Positions 46,166 through 57,835 of a stretch of 64,000 bases of DNA are shown in pieces. This stretch comes from Kryptolebias marmoratus (lineage: Eukaryota > Chordata > Actinopteri > Cyprinodontiformes > Rivulidae). The notes beneath the pieces are model-generated. The model was not told the DNA's origin. It was given only the letters and a program-made list of their open reading frames with translations, and ran no database searches. Position 1 is the stretch's first letter. The number at the start of each line of letters is the position of its first letter. The DNA lies in NCBI RefSeq assembly GCF_001649575.2, contig NC_051444.1:24833444-24897443 (forward strand), written 5' to 3'. The translations under genes and the position numbers were made by a program.

Positions 46166-47400
46166 TTTTAAAAAGAATCTGATTTGATCAGATACCTACT
46201 TATATCTGTTTAATTTTCTCTGGGCTCAGATGTAGGTCACAGGGGTGATTCATCACAGACTCATCCTTGCAAAAACAAAACAGACAAAAGAAGAAGAAGA
46301 AGAAGAAATCACTTTGTCGATAGGAAGCCTTCTTCCATCTCTGTCTCTGTGTTGGTGTCTCACTCTGTCTCTGTCTCTCCTGGTCACTTCTGTTCTGTTT
46401 GCAGCTCAACAGCTCAGCCATTTGTCCACACAACTCCGTGCCGTCATCCTATGCGCCTTGACAAGGAGGGTTCTCGCCAGATGCTCATTTGGAAATGGGT
46501 TGGAGTTGCATCAGTGACTCAATTGAGATGCATCCGAGGATGTTAGTCTCGCTCTGGGTCGCTAAAGTTGTTGGTGACGTGGCCGCAGCTCCGATCAGAT
46601 CCGAGGCTGTTGTCTGTTTGCCCGGTCTTGCTCATTAACGTCAACGTGATGTGACAGTGAGGACCATTTGCAGGCCTATTTTCTACATGCTCTGCTCCCT
46701 GTTATGCTGCGCTGTCAAACAAGTATTTGTTCTCAAAGTGCCTTTGACAGCTGAACTTTTCCTTGCTGTTGTGTTTATTCTTTGTTTCTGCTCGTAGATT
46801 ATGCTTTGCGATGCACACTTTGACAAACAGTGGTCCTAAAAAATGATCAGAACTATAAATCGTCTTTGTGTTGCATGATATAGGAGGTACTAACCCGGCT
46901 GCATTCAACAGGGATGATATACTCCCACAGCAGTTTTATTCGGCAGCATTCCAAGAAATGATATAACCAAGAGCTGACCTCACTAACGCACAGTGGCAGG
47001 AAGCCTACACATGTATGAATGTGTCAAAGTTCAGTCAGCTACTAAAAAAAGATGTCATCTGCAGTTAATATTCAGAGGATCAATTGAATTAACATCCCAA
47101 AGAAGAGCTGTACATGAAAATCTATTATCTTAAGACACAAGTATAGTAAAAGGTCAAACTTTAGTTGATTTCCACCTAAAGGTTTGCAAGTTTTACTCTT
47201 GTTATGGCATAAAATAAATTTATTTTGTCAAAAAGAAAATAACAATAATATGTATAATTTTGAAAAATGACTATAAAACAACAAAACGTGAAAAAAAATA
47301 AAATAAAAAAAGGAATAGACCTTCATGATGTGTGGTAATGTAAATCCAAAACAGTGAGCACATCTAAGATAATAATTATAAGACAATTTTGTGTCAAGAA
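46166..47400. other. Intergenic, no gene recognised
   Basis: Holds an AAG repeat at 46287-46307. Frames in the CT-rich stretch 46330-46450 are compositional. Confidence 0.6.
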
Positions 47401-47540
47401 ATAATGGTGTTGTAGCAGTTTTGGCCAAACCTTGATAAAAATGTTATGCGTGATTTTGTGCAATCTATTAGCACTTGGCAGATTTGTTAGGATTGACTCT
47501 TAGCTTCTACCACACCAACGTTTAGCTCAATGTCTGTAAG
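47400..47540 (+). repeat. Family A repeat fragment
   Basis: Only the first part is present ('ttaggattgactcttagctt', 'ctaccacaccaacgtttagc', 'tcaatgtctgtaag'). It breaks off exactly at the start of the 12-bp inverted repeat at 47539-47568. Confidence 0.55.
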
Positions 47541-47568
47541 ATGTCATCACTGCACGGTGATGACATCT
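47539..47568. repeat. Perfect 12-bp inverted repeat, 6-bp loop
   Basis: AGATGTCATCAC (47539-47550) and GTGATGACATCT (47557-47568) with loop TGCACG. A further GTGATGACA follows at about 47581-47589. Confidence 0.95.
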
Positions 47569-47589
47569 CGTCCCACCAGGTGATGACAA

Positions 47590-49539
47590 CTCACTGCTCT
47601 ACTTACCGCTGTGGCTAAACATGTTCATAATGGCATATAAATGTCTACAAAAGTACTTATACAGTGCACATAATCCTAACCCCTAAACATAACTTTGACT
47701 TTAATATATTTTCATTTAAACCAAGCCCATAATTTAAGCTTGTTAAATACACTTTCTCAGTCATCCGAGCTCTAAAGCCCGAAACATACCCCCTCCCATA
47801 TCCCTTATATCTTTATCTTTCTCTCTATTGGACCCTCCCTCCCCCACTTTCATCATTTGCCCTACCAAGAACAGAACATGAAACATAAACACAGTACAAA
47901 CAGGTACCCACCAGTGAGTACATGCTCCCACCTGGTCGTTGTATAACACAGGGCCACCTCACCTGAAACACCCCTGGATCACACACAACATGAACCCCTT
48001 ACCCTAATGTAAACAAAGCAGTTAATAATAAATTATACATTATACTGTGATAACACACATAAATGTAAATAAAACTTTTGCTTTGCAACAAACACATTGT
48101 GTGATGTTGTGCAGTGAGCGATTTGACCCGCTCCCCTGTAAAACTTTAACGAAACAAATACTTTTCTTACTTTGGCATAAAACGAGCGATCGCGTCTCTT
48201 TTCGCTGTTTAAAGTAAACGGCAAAGAAACGACCTGTAAACACAGGGTGTTGTGTTTTCGTCGAAGGTATCGCAGAAGTCTTTCTGAGACCTCAGGAAAT
48301 TGTGACAAGTTGGGAAAACAGGCATATTATGTCTCCTCGACATTTCATTGGTTTTAAGACCGCTGCTTGCGAAGGGGAAAATGTGCTCTTAGCTGGGAAA
48401 ATGCAGCAAACCCTTTTTACCCGTCTGTTTCTCTCTTTCTGTGGGGTTGGAACACCATGTCGTATGCAACATTAAGGCTACTTTACAGCCCAATTGACTG
48501 TTATTATCCTGCTGGGATCAAATTATTCTGGATGGGTTTGAAACAATGACTGATGATATAACAATCTGGGTGGCAGCCACTCATCGTTCCAAAAATCAAT
48601 TGGTGTTTGGCCAGAACAAACGCCTGCACAGAGAATCCAACGTGGTGTGACGGGGCACACAGAAGGTATACTGAAGCAGCTCTCGAAGTCCGTTTTTTTC
48701 TTTATTGATTTAAAAAAAAAAAAAAAACTGTTACCAATTTAGGTTTCAGCGAGAGGAAGTTGCCACCGTTTTGTGTAGATTTAAAGTTTTTCTCTGTGGC
48801 TTTTGCTGCTTCATGTGTTTCCAGATTGCCTCAGTGATGTTGGGAACAGGTCTCTGTGGGGGCCACGCCATCTGCTGCACGGCGCCTTTATTTTCTCGCT
48901 GCTAAAGATAGTTCTTTACAACTCGGCGGTGCGTTTTGGCACGTTGTCGTGCTGCGGGATCTGATCAGACAAATCGGATCAAGTCAAATCGTCGACCCGA
49001 ATCTGTGCCTCTTGAAAAGAGATGGGCAGCTCTCCGTTTAACAAGTGAAAGTGACGCCAAAGCGTCTGAAACCTGCAATCCGTCTTACGGTCAGGAAATG
49101 CTGTGGTTGCATGCAGAAGTCCTTTTCTGTCATCAGAAAATGATTCATTTTCACTTGATCCGTTTCAAAATCACTTTATGAACTTCATCCCTTCTTTTAA
49201 GTCTCATTTAATGGAGATTGATGCTCATCTTGTTCCTTATCGTGCCATTAAGACTTACACAAACATCCATAAAAGCGAATATGCATTAGGTCAAGGCGAT
49301 TTGATTAATGTGCTGCTACCCACAGGAGTGAGCAGATTCTCCAACCAGAAACAAGGTGCACTTCTTACTAATGGTTTTAAAGAACCAAAATAGTAACAGC
49401 CAGACTGCTTAACCTAAAGCACAAGTTTACAAATTGGTACTTAATGTGACTATGACTGTCTCTACAGGAAGACTGCACTGGTTTAGCCCCATTTTGGCAG
49501 CGAGTGATAATGTTTCTGTCTGTGTGAGTGTGTGTGTTT
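47590..49539. other. Intergenic, no gene recognised
   Basis: AT-rich with an A run at 48713-48726. No coding or RNA feature can be supported. Confidence 0.6.
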
Positions 49540-49700
49540 GTCTGTCTGTCATGTTAGCAAAATATTTCACCAGCCACTGGATGGATTTTAATGAAACTGT
49601 CAGAAAGTAATAATCGAGTGAACGTCGACAACGGATTACGTTTTGAAGTTATTCTGAGTCAAGATGGCCACTGAAGCCAACTCACCTTAACCTTTTCTCT
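49540..49700 (-). repeat. Family A repeat fragment
   Basis: Contains 'atgttagcaaaatatttcac', 'atggattttaatgaaactgt', 'cagaaagtaataatcgagtg' and 'gagtcaagatggccactgaa', the minus-orientation family A order, truncated just before a tandem duplication. Confidence 0.75.
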
Positions 49701-49703
49701 GCT

Positions 49704-49753
49704 AAGGACAGGTTTTTTGAGTTTATTAAAGGACAGGTTTTTTGAGTTTATTA
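49704..49753. repeat. Perfect 25-bp tandem duplication
   Basis: Two identical copies of a 25-bp unit beginning AAGGACAGG and ending TTTATTA (49704-49728 and 49729-49753). Confidence 0.95.
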
Positions 49754-50135
49754 GATTTTCCATTCACAGCTGTCATTTTGCTTATCAGAAAAGCACATTG
49801 CCATTTAAAAACAGAACAAAACTTTTTTTTTTTTGTAGCAAACACGTGGAGAGAAATTCCTACTGAAAGGACATCAGACAGAAGGAGCTAAATCTCTGTC
49901 TGGGACACAGAAAACTGTTAGAGATCCAGAATCACCCTGAAACAGAGTGCACTTTTAAACACCTGCGATGTTCTTGAAGGTAGTGCTTTGCTGCTGACAG
50001 ATGAAAGAAGCTTGGTGTTAAAAGTTAAACCTGCTGATGCCAGAATTGTAAAACATTTATGTTTGAAACCAATCCCTGCTGCTCACCTCAAACAAAGACA
50101 TTTACACCATTTTAATGAACATGCCAATGATCTGT
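49754..50135. other. Intergenic, no gene recognised
   Basis: No coding feature. If the minus-strand candidate exon at 50136-50321 is real, this would be its first intron. Confidence 0.5.
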
Positions 50136-50480
50136 CTATCTGACATATAACTCCAGAAGGAGATTCCCGATGTCGTGAGTAAAGTCTTTGCCGCAGAGGG
50201 TGAAAACAAAAGCAGCTGTCGTGACCGAACTATCGGACAGCGTTATGTCAGCGTGACCCGCTGAGCCTCGTTCGTCACTCAGGCCCGGAGGTAGCAGGTT
50301 TTCGACTGCAGTGGCAGACATAACGACGTGTTCGTTTTACCCCGGGCTCCTTTCCTCCTTAGCTGATGGGGGCTGACTTGTTTCTGAGTTACACACGTTT
50401 TAAATGATGGTCTCGGATGTATGCGCAGTGACTTTCACCGTTTCGGGGTACATCGGAGCTTTTTGGGCAACACTTTCCCA
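50130..50480. promoter_or_regulatory. CpG-dense island-like segment
   Basis: Roughly 20 CpGs in 350 bases, counted by eye, in an otherwise CpG-depleted neighbourhood. It covers the candidate minus-strand exon and about 160 bases upstream of its ATG. It could be a promoter. Confidence 0.4.
50136..50321 (-). CDS. Candidate first coding exon of an unrecognised gene (61-codon frame)
   Basis: Not recognised. Seen on the minus strand: ATG at 50319-50321, then a 61-codon frame beginning MSATAVENLLPPGLSDERG and containing TTAAFVFTLCGKDFTHDIG, stopping at 50136. Codon third positions are richer in G/C than in the surrounding DNA, and about 15 CpGs fall within 200 bases, unlike the CpG-poor surroundings. 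A GTCAGA that could act as a weak donor lies at the end of the frame. I found no second exon. It could be a promoter-proximal first exon, a CpG island with a chance frame, or part of a young repeat. Confidence 0.25.
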   Translation of the reverse strand: MSATAVENLLPPGLSDERGSAGHADITLSDSSVTTAAFVFTLCGKDFTHDIGNLLLELYVR

Positions 50481-51324
50481 CAGCTTCTTGAGAAGTAATT
50501 CTAAATAGTTTGACAGGTCAAATTTATTCATAAGTCACATGAAATAAAATATACAAATGGTGTGTTTGTTGCTTAACCATTAGCACAGTTTTTTCTGCTA
50601 CTGTTTTAAAAATAACTCAGCATGGAGGTCATTTTTCCTCCCATACATGAATGGGTCTTTGTCGTTTTTGTACTTATACAGTATGAATGAAATAGTTTGG
50701 TAAATATAAAAACTGCATTTTTTAATCTTTATGTAATATTTTATTTCAAGATAAATACTTAAGCTTTTAGCTGTTGATTTTGCAAATTAGCTACTCATTT
50801 TTTAGTTGCTCATACTCAGCCGTAATTGAGTATTTAGTTTGTTTCTGACTATCAAAAGCTCTTTTCAGATGCAAATACCTAATTAAAGACTCGAGTGCTC
50901 CTGATAAACTAAAAGGTGAAAATGATTCTTTAGAAAAATACTGAAACAATTTAGTTACACCTTTTGATTTAATATGAAAATGCACATTTTAGGTTGAGCT
51001 TTTTGAAAACGATTGTGGTTGAATATCCAGTTATGAAATAGTGGACATTTGGAGAGTTGCATTGCTCCAATATATTTTGTCAGGTGTCCCAGTGTTGGAC
51101 AGCAAGTCGGCCAGGATCATATTGAGCAGGGGAGGCAGGTCCATTTATCACTGGCTGATGTGGTTCCCACAGCAAATGATACGTTGGCAGTTGACAGATG
51201 TGAGCCACTTTATCAGCCAGAATAATAATCTGTGTCTGTGCCAGCACAAGTATTTTTACAGAAGACTTTACAAAGGCTTAAAAAGCGTTAAAGTTCTGCC
51301 AAAACAACATCATTTGGTTTAACT
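50481..51324. other. Intergenic, no gene recognised
   Basis: AT-rich. A frame at 51041-51322 has no recognisable family. Confidence 0.6.
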
Positions 51325-52140
51325 CATAGACTGTGTATATTATAGACCAAATGTCCCCGCCTTCTCTCATTGTTGGTAATTAAAGCCAACAGGACCCAGT
51401 TTATGGAAGCTGCCATGTTATATTTTTGGAACCAGAGTCTGTGCAATAGGGATGTGGGGTTTAAAAGCTTCGGCATGGCATGCCGCATAAGGCAGGTCGG
51501 TTCTGGGTCACGTGGTTGTGAGTTTTCGCACACACCTTTCATAGTCCACAAGACACTCAGCTCAGAAAAGCAGGATTCAAATCCTGAACTGGAACTACCA
51601 ATTAAGATGCATTAAAGCTAAACGGAGGACTGAAGGCTGGAAGTTGAAGCAACCACAAATGAGCCCCCTCTAGTGGCTGGCTGCAGTACAATTTTTATCT
51701 CCACCATGTAAACTAATGGAACATTTTCCTCACATTAGCAAATTTTTTTTCAGGTGTTAAGTTTTCTTTACTCATGTGGTTCTTACCTTCCTGTTAAATG
51801 TTCAAATATGCATTTATTCCATACATTTAGTTTCAATTAGTTATTTGACACTTAAAGAAAAGTGTCATCTTACACCGTGACTGACAGCGACACAGTCTGT
51901 TGGGAGGGAGGGTGAGTGGGATACAGCCCCACTTCCTGAGTGTGCAGATACAGGCTCAAAAATTACAACATGGCAGCTCCCCCAAAAATGGATATTTTGG
52001 CTTCAATTTTGAACAACAGGAGAAGGGTTAGATGCTTCGTCTGTCTTTATTAATATCTGTAGGGGTAGCCAACAGGGAAACTGGTCCTGTTTTGGCTTCA
52101 ACTTCTAGATTCTGGTTGGAGGTCTCAATACATATATGGT
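51325..52140. repeat. Family C foldback repeat, copy 2
   Basis: The left part has 'gaagctgccatgttatattt' and 'gtggctggctgcagtacaat'. The right part has the inverse ('aaaattacaacatggcagct') and 'ggcttcaacttctagattct'. The outer ends 'tatagaccaaatgt' and 'acatatatggtcc' are inverse. The arms match the copy at 5445-6010. Confidence 0.55.
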
Positions 52141-52179
52141 CCAAAGGTTAAATACAATTAGAGAGGAGTTATATAACCA

Positions 52180-53480
52180 TTTTTATTCAAGTCAAGCCAA
52201 GTTTTATTTATGGTGTAGAAGCCAAATGTGTTTTCCAATAAGAACAAAACTCGTAAAAGCATAAAAGTACAAATGCACACAAATATTTCTTGTAAACGGA
52301 AAAGGCAAAAAGAGCAAAAACGAGTTGGGATATCTAATTTATATACACATTCATACACACATGCATGGATGAAAACTGCTTTAAGAGCACAACCATAGAA
52401 GAGGTAACACAGAATACACAAAACTAATCTGTCAGGAACCGTGGAACGGATGGAGAAGAACCCAGTGCGCAGACTCATATTGAAGAAACTAAACTAATTT
52501 ATTAAATTAAAGAAACAAACGAAAACAAAAAGCTGACATGGCAGCAAAACAAAAGGATAAGCAGAACATAAAGCACGGAGCAGCAGAACCAGGAATGGCA
52601 GCGAGACAATGAGCAAACCAATGACTAACACAGACAATGAGCCAGCGACTAGTGGAAGAAATGACCGGGTATTTGAGTACTGAGGATAACGAGGTGAGTG
52701 GGAACAGGTGAAGTGATTACAGAGTCGGGACAGGTGTAGATGGGCGTGGTTAACAGGCAAGTGAGTGACTGGGGAAGGGTGAAATGCAACATGAACATAA
52801 GACAACAAAATGCAAACTACAACAGAATCGCAACAAAACCCCAAACCAAAGAATAAAACAAAACCCATAGAAAAAACAAATCACCACATAATCATATGCT
52901 TGCATAAGGAGACATTTTTCTTCAACATATTTACAGTGGGGACTTCTCTCAGCTCTAGAAGCAGTGTATTTTGTTTCACTGAAGCACCGACAAAGAAGGT
53001 AGTTTCCTCTGATTTGGAGAAGGTACAAGGTGTGGATAAGTTGCCACCATGGTCTGCAGGCCTGAGTGGTCTGACTGGTGTTTAGGTAGTAGACTGTAAA
53101 ACAAGCCATTTTGGTTTTTATGGGTTTTTTTGTGGTAAAACTTTAAGATTGATCCTGCTTTCAACAGGAAACCAGTGCAGTGATTTAAGAACAAGTGTAG
53201 TGTCTTCAAATTACTATGTGAGAACACGTGCAGCTGCATTTTAAATCAGCTGTGGTCTGCATACAGCCCATTTTGTTAGGCCTGTAAAAAAACACCTTTA
53301 CAGTAATCCGACCTGCTCGTTATAACTGCATGAATCAATTTTCTAAACTAAGATTTAGACAGAAACGTCTTAACATTTGAAATGTTTCTCAAAGGCCAAT
53401 TTGGTAATATGATTAATGACTTTTAAAATTTTCAGCAATGCAGCAATGCAGCAATTGGATAAAGGTCAATGTAACGGCCA
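52180..53480. repeat. Dispersed repeat (family D), interrupted by a solo LTR
   Basis: Starts 'tcaagccaagttttatttat'. After the LTR come 'ggaaaccagtgcagtgattt', 'agctgcattttaaatcagct', 'ttaggcctgtaaaaaaacac' and 'ctttacagtaatccgacctg', blocks of a widespread teleost repeat, in the same order as the 7840-8540 copy. Class uncertain. Confidence 0.5.
52430..52888 (-). mobile_element. Solo LTR, copy 2, with perfect 5-bp target duplication
   Basis: Minus orientation, 459 bp. It begins TGTCAGGAACCGTGG on the + strand and ends ...ACAAATCACCACA. It is flanked by TAATC at 52425-52429 and 52889-52893. It matches the copy at 56696-57131 through 'cagtgcgcagactcat', 'aaactaatttattaaa' and 'ggtgtagatgggcgtgg'. 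No internal retroelement sequence is present, so it is a product of LTR-LTR recombination. Confidence 0.85.
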
Positions 53481-55089
53481 CATAAATATAAAGATGCTGG
53501 ATTTTGAAATAAAACATTGCAGGGGTCGAAATGATTAATTGTAGAAGTTTTTTTTTTTCTGTTGAGCTGGTGTTTGGTTTGTCTGATCTGCTCTGCGTCT
53601 AAAACATGGCAGTGCAGCATAATGCAGTATAAAGAAAAAAAAACCTGTGCTGTCTAAAGATCAAATGTCTTATTTTGTGTTAACAAACACAATGTTCTCT
53701 TCTCACAATGTTACACATTAAAAAACACATCAAAATTGTACAATTCCGCAAATCTGACTGTTACCCATTTGTCTTCAATATAATAAAGGGTAAAACTTTC
53801 AATTCAGTCATTTTCATCGCTTCACTGTGTCCCTAATTTCCTATAAAGTGGCTTTACAGGTGTGTATTTGTTGCATTCTGTTACTTGTTTATCAGCTGCA
53901 GGCCTTTGGAGCTTTGGGCACTGCTGGCTCTTATAATTTAGCACAAAGAAATTATGCTATGGGCTTAAAACCCACTCTCAGTTACTTCGTTTTATTTCTC
54001 CTAATACAATTTAATATAATCACTCCCGCTAAAGATACGAATTGCACATAAAATTACACATAAGAGCTTTTGCTGAATACAAAAAAGTCTGCTGTTTCAT
54101 TTTGTTTTTGTTTGCTCTGCGTTGGACGGACTGAGTTTGGCTTTTTGTGAGAAAGCCAGGCAACTCTGAAGCCACTGTGAACACAAGCTGAAAGCCTATT
54201 AGAGACAATACTTTCCCCCAATTGACAAGTTTTGGCTTTTGACATCTGCAACTAATTCATCCTTTGTGTGCAAGCGAAACAAATACACAAAAGAAGACAA
54301 CATACACAGTGCAGGCTCATAGATTATCCCTCATTTAGCGAGGATAACAACTGTATCCTCGGAGGACCAAAATATTACAACAACAAATACGGTCAAAGTT
54401 CCCCCACGTGATTACAAACAGAATTTCACATTTTATGTAATTTCTCTATCAGTCAACTTTGATGTATTGGGTTTGTTTGAAGAAACAACAAAAAAAAAAG
54501 GAAACCATCCTTTCGAAAGAACTTGTTTCATCTTCAGCACATCAGTGCTCTTTGCTATGCACATGTTGTTCAAGTCACTGCTCAGCAGCTCTTTTGCTAA
54601 ATTTTCACCTCTGCTTTTACTATAAAAGTGGAGGAAGTTGTTCCTGACATGAACATGACCAAAGAAGTTTTATTCTTGCAACAACAAAGTTGTTTCAAGA
54701 CTCCAGTCTTCTGTGTTTCCCCGACAGACCTAAAAGATTTGAATGCTGTTCATCAGAAATATATATAATTTGAATTGCACATCCTTTTAGATTCATTTCT
54801 TCTTTTGGAAAAGAATTTATAATGGATTAATATGAGCAGAATGCACCAGGCTTTAAATGTTTGCCCTCAGGTGTATTGTGTTTCCCCACGAGACTAAAAG
54901 CTCCTGCTGTGTTTATCATAACTTTTATGATTTGAATGTGACCTTGAATATAAAAATGTATTCAAGGTATTCAACATGAGCTTGGCTGAATGTCGATGAG
55001 ATTCTGAATAAGTAACAGATCCACCTATTTTTATAAATAAATCATTTCTATCGCCTGCTGCCGAATTTGCAATCATGTCTGCATTCTTT
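53481..55089. other. Intergenic, no gene recognised
   Basis: AT-rich. A small direct repeat (AGCAATGC units) lies just before it at 53434-53455. No supported gene. Confidence 0.6.
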
Positions 55090-55570
55090 TGTCTGTACAG
55101 TTAGCAAAATATCTCATGAGACATTGGAGGATTTTAATAAAACACTCAGGAAGTAATCATTAGATGTGCATCTACAGCTGATTAACTTTTGGAGTCAACG
55201 CCACTCAAAACTGTCAATAACTTAGCCGGTTTTATTAATATCAAACTAATATTTGCTGTGGTAGTAGCTGAGCATCATCCCAACACGTACTTTGAGCACT
55301 GATTGCACAAGATCTGTTTTGAAATTTTTTCCATTTCCAACTGAATCCACTGTGTCTGTCTGTCTGTTGCCTATTTTAAGATGGTTGCCACAGGTAACCG
55401 AGCTTACCCAACAGAAGATGGTGATATATGTGCAGATACTGAGCTAAAATGTGGTGCGGTTGTAGCTGAGACTGATCCCCAGCAGATACTCTGAGAGCTT
55501 CTCGGATGATCTCACATGAGGTCAGGCATAACATCATTCCCAAGGTTTGATCAGAACAGCTACAACACTG
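55090..55570 (-). repeat. Family A repeat, dimer
   Basis: Unit 1: 'gttagcaaaatatctcatga', 'attagatgtgcatctacagc', 'tgattaacttttggagtcaa', 'gtggtagtagctgagcatca'. Unit 2 from about 55370: 'aagatggttgccacagg', 'gatactgagctaaaatgtgg', 'tgcggttgtagctgagactg'. Opposite orientation to the 34 kb copy. Confidence 0.75.
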
Positions 55571-56690
55571 ATGCTTCTCGTCATACGATGAAGAGTCTAA
55601 AACTGGCATGAAAGGTGGCAGGTCATATGAGTTCTTTTAAGAATGCTAAGTATTTATTTCTCTTTGTTAGTAAAATGTTTAGCGCTTCTTCTTGATTAAC
55701 GGGTGACTAGTTTATCCCATGTTGTGGTTTACTGTACGATGAATGAAAAGTTGGAGTGCACTGACCGTCACCCCAAGCTTGTGTGTGGTTTCCTGTCAAA
55801 GGAGTTTTTTTTTTAAACTAAAAAAAAAATAAATCCATTTCCATACAACTTCAGCACTGTTAGAGTGTTTTTCAGAAAAAAAGTTGGATCAATTTGCTTG
55901 TATTTTATCTGTGAAAGTCTTTTGCGATGCATTGACTAAACCTCCGCAATCTAATCTCTGTTCAATGAAATTACACATTTAGAAGTTGTTGTTTTTTTTC
56001 TCCCCATGAAAATAATCTCTTCATGCCTTGGAGTGGCTTAGATCTAACTCTGTGCCGTTCCCTCGTTTAGTATGCGGAGATCAATAAATATGCAAACTAG
56101 CTCTGCCTCGTCCCTCCGCCGCTCGCCTGCAGCCCTGCCTTATGAAACCTCTCCACGCTCTACGTGAGGAAGCTCAGCCTCACTAATCATCCCACATGGA
56201 TGAAGACGGCTCCGCCACAAGCCTTCAAAGTGTATTCTCAAGCAGAGGAGGAAAAATATGGGACGAAACGACGGTAACACGAAGGTAGAAGTTCTGAAAT
56301 TAAATGAGAGCAAGCTGCTAAGGAGCAACCAATCTGATTATGTTAATAGGTACACACAAACAAAAAAAAGTTTATATCACTTTGGATCAATCTTTTTCAT
56401 AACTGCCAGCTTCTAAACCAAAGATTCGTTGATTCTTTTTGTTCTTCCATGTGAATTTTGAGGATGTTACTGAAACACTGTGGTGCTAAGAATATTTTGC
56501 TGAGTACTGTAAATAAACCGGGTTAAAGACTGGGTTTTTATTAAAGCTGCTTCTGAAGAACCAAAAATAACCCAGAAATCAAGTTATGGGTGAATTATTT
56601 TATTCTTATGCCTTCCAGTTGTTTCTCTGCTCAGGCTATACGTAGAAGCTTGCTTTGAAAATGTTGAAACTTGCCCAATATTTGTTGCAG
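55571..56690. other. Intergenic, no gene recognised
   Basis: No coding feature. 56095-56260 is somewhat GC-rich without a recognisable frame. Confidence 0.6.
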
Positions 56691-56695
56691 ATTAG

Positions 56696-57131
56696 TGTCA
56701 GGATTTGTGTTTTTTCTTTGTGTTTTTTCTATTGGGCTCATTGTTTCTTTTATTTTGTTGTTTCGTCTCCGTGCCTCTGTCATCTTTCGCTTCTCAGTCT
56801 GTCTCTCGTTTGCCTGCCACGCCCTTCTACACCTGCTCCTAGTTTTTGCAGTCATCTCACCTGTGCCCAGTTCCCCTAATTACCTCCTGCTCTTAAAACC
56901 CGGTCATGTCCTCCACTTGTCACTGGTCCGTCGTCGCCTCGTGTGCTGTCTGGGTCTTCTTCTCATCTTCTCCCTCTTGTTTGCTCGTGTTCAGCCTGGC
57001 TTTTGTTATGTTTAGCTTTGGCTTGCTGCCACGTCAGCCCTTGTTTTGTTTTTATTTTAATAAATTTGTTTCTTTTCTGGAAACGATGAGTCTGCGCTCT
57101 GGGTTCGCCTCACTGTCCACCGCACCTGACA
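56696..57131 (+). mobile_element. Solo LTR, copy 3 (best preserved ends)
   Basis: 436 bp, from TGTCAGG (56696) to CCTGACA (57131), so the ends are 7-bp inverted repeats of the TG...CA type. Flanks ATTAG (56691-56695) and GTTAG (57132-57136) differ by one base, a 5-bp target duplication. An AATAAA at 57059-57064, followed by T/G-rich sequence, is a poly(A) signal expected in an LTR. No internal part remains. A 113-aa frame crossing it has no known domain. Confidence 0.85.
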
Positions 57132-57136
57132 GTTAG

Positions 57137-57835
57137 TTCCTTTTAAAGATATTTATAGGATTCGTTAGCTTGTTTCAGTGGTTCATGGTCGTGATATCAG
57201 CCATAGAGCACAGAGTATGAAGAACATGGCAGACATCTTCCTCCAAGGCTTATAAAACAACTTTTTTTTTTAAACTGACATACTGTTGTGAAAGAACACA
57301 ACATTAGCTAATATTTAACCTCTACAGTTTGTTCAGTTTTTTAGATGTTCTCTCAACCAAACAACGTCCATGTTACTACGAGAATGCATGCGTGCAAAGC
57401 ATAGACCGTTATCCGCCAAGAGGCTGCTGAACGTATCGGTCCGTCTGATCAGTCCAGAAGTTTACTGAACTCCTGGCAGACCGACACATTCAGGGACCTC
57501 GCCGCCATCGCCATAAACCACTCAGGCTCGGCACACGTATGGCGGTAGAAACGCGGATGTTGCTTGGTTGAAGAAACTGTGACAAACTAAAAAAAAAACA
57601 CCCTCGTCACGCAAAAGAATCAAAGTTTATTTTTAGCTAATGTAGAGATTTTTAACTCCAGGCCTGAAAACCAACATAAAAGGCAGCCTCGTTTGGTTAG
57701 CCATCAGCCTAGCCCGGAGGAAGACTCCTGCCCTTTCCTCCGTACTCCGTGCTGCTCTGTGATTGACATGATTTCTGATGAGGCACTGATAGCTGTTTGA
57801 CGGAACATCCCTCACGGCGTCACTTTTTGTCTCAC
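57137..57835. mobile_element. Family B foldback repeat, copy 3
   Basis: The left arm ('gttcatggtcgtgatatcag', 'gagcacagagtatgaagaac', 'agacatcttcctccaaggct') is the inverse of the right arm ('tggttagccatcagcctagc', 'ggaggaagactcctgccctt', 'actccgtgctgctctgtgat', 'ctgatgaggcactgatagct'). The loop, 57330-57640, has a CpG-containing part. Confidence 0.6.

Noticed and set aside
56671..57136. 114-aa hydrophobic frame
   Set aside because: It crosses a solo LTR. The hydrophobic look comes from its T-rich sequence.
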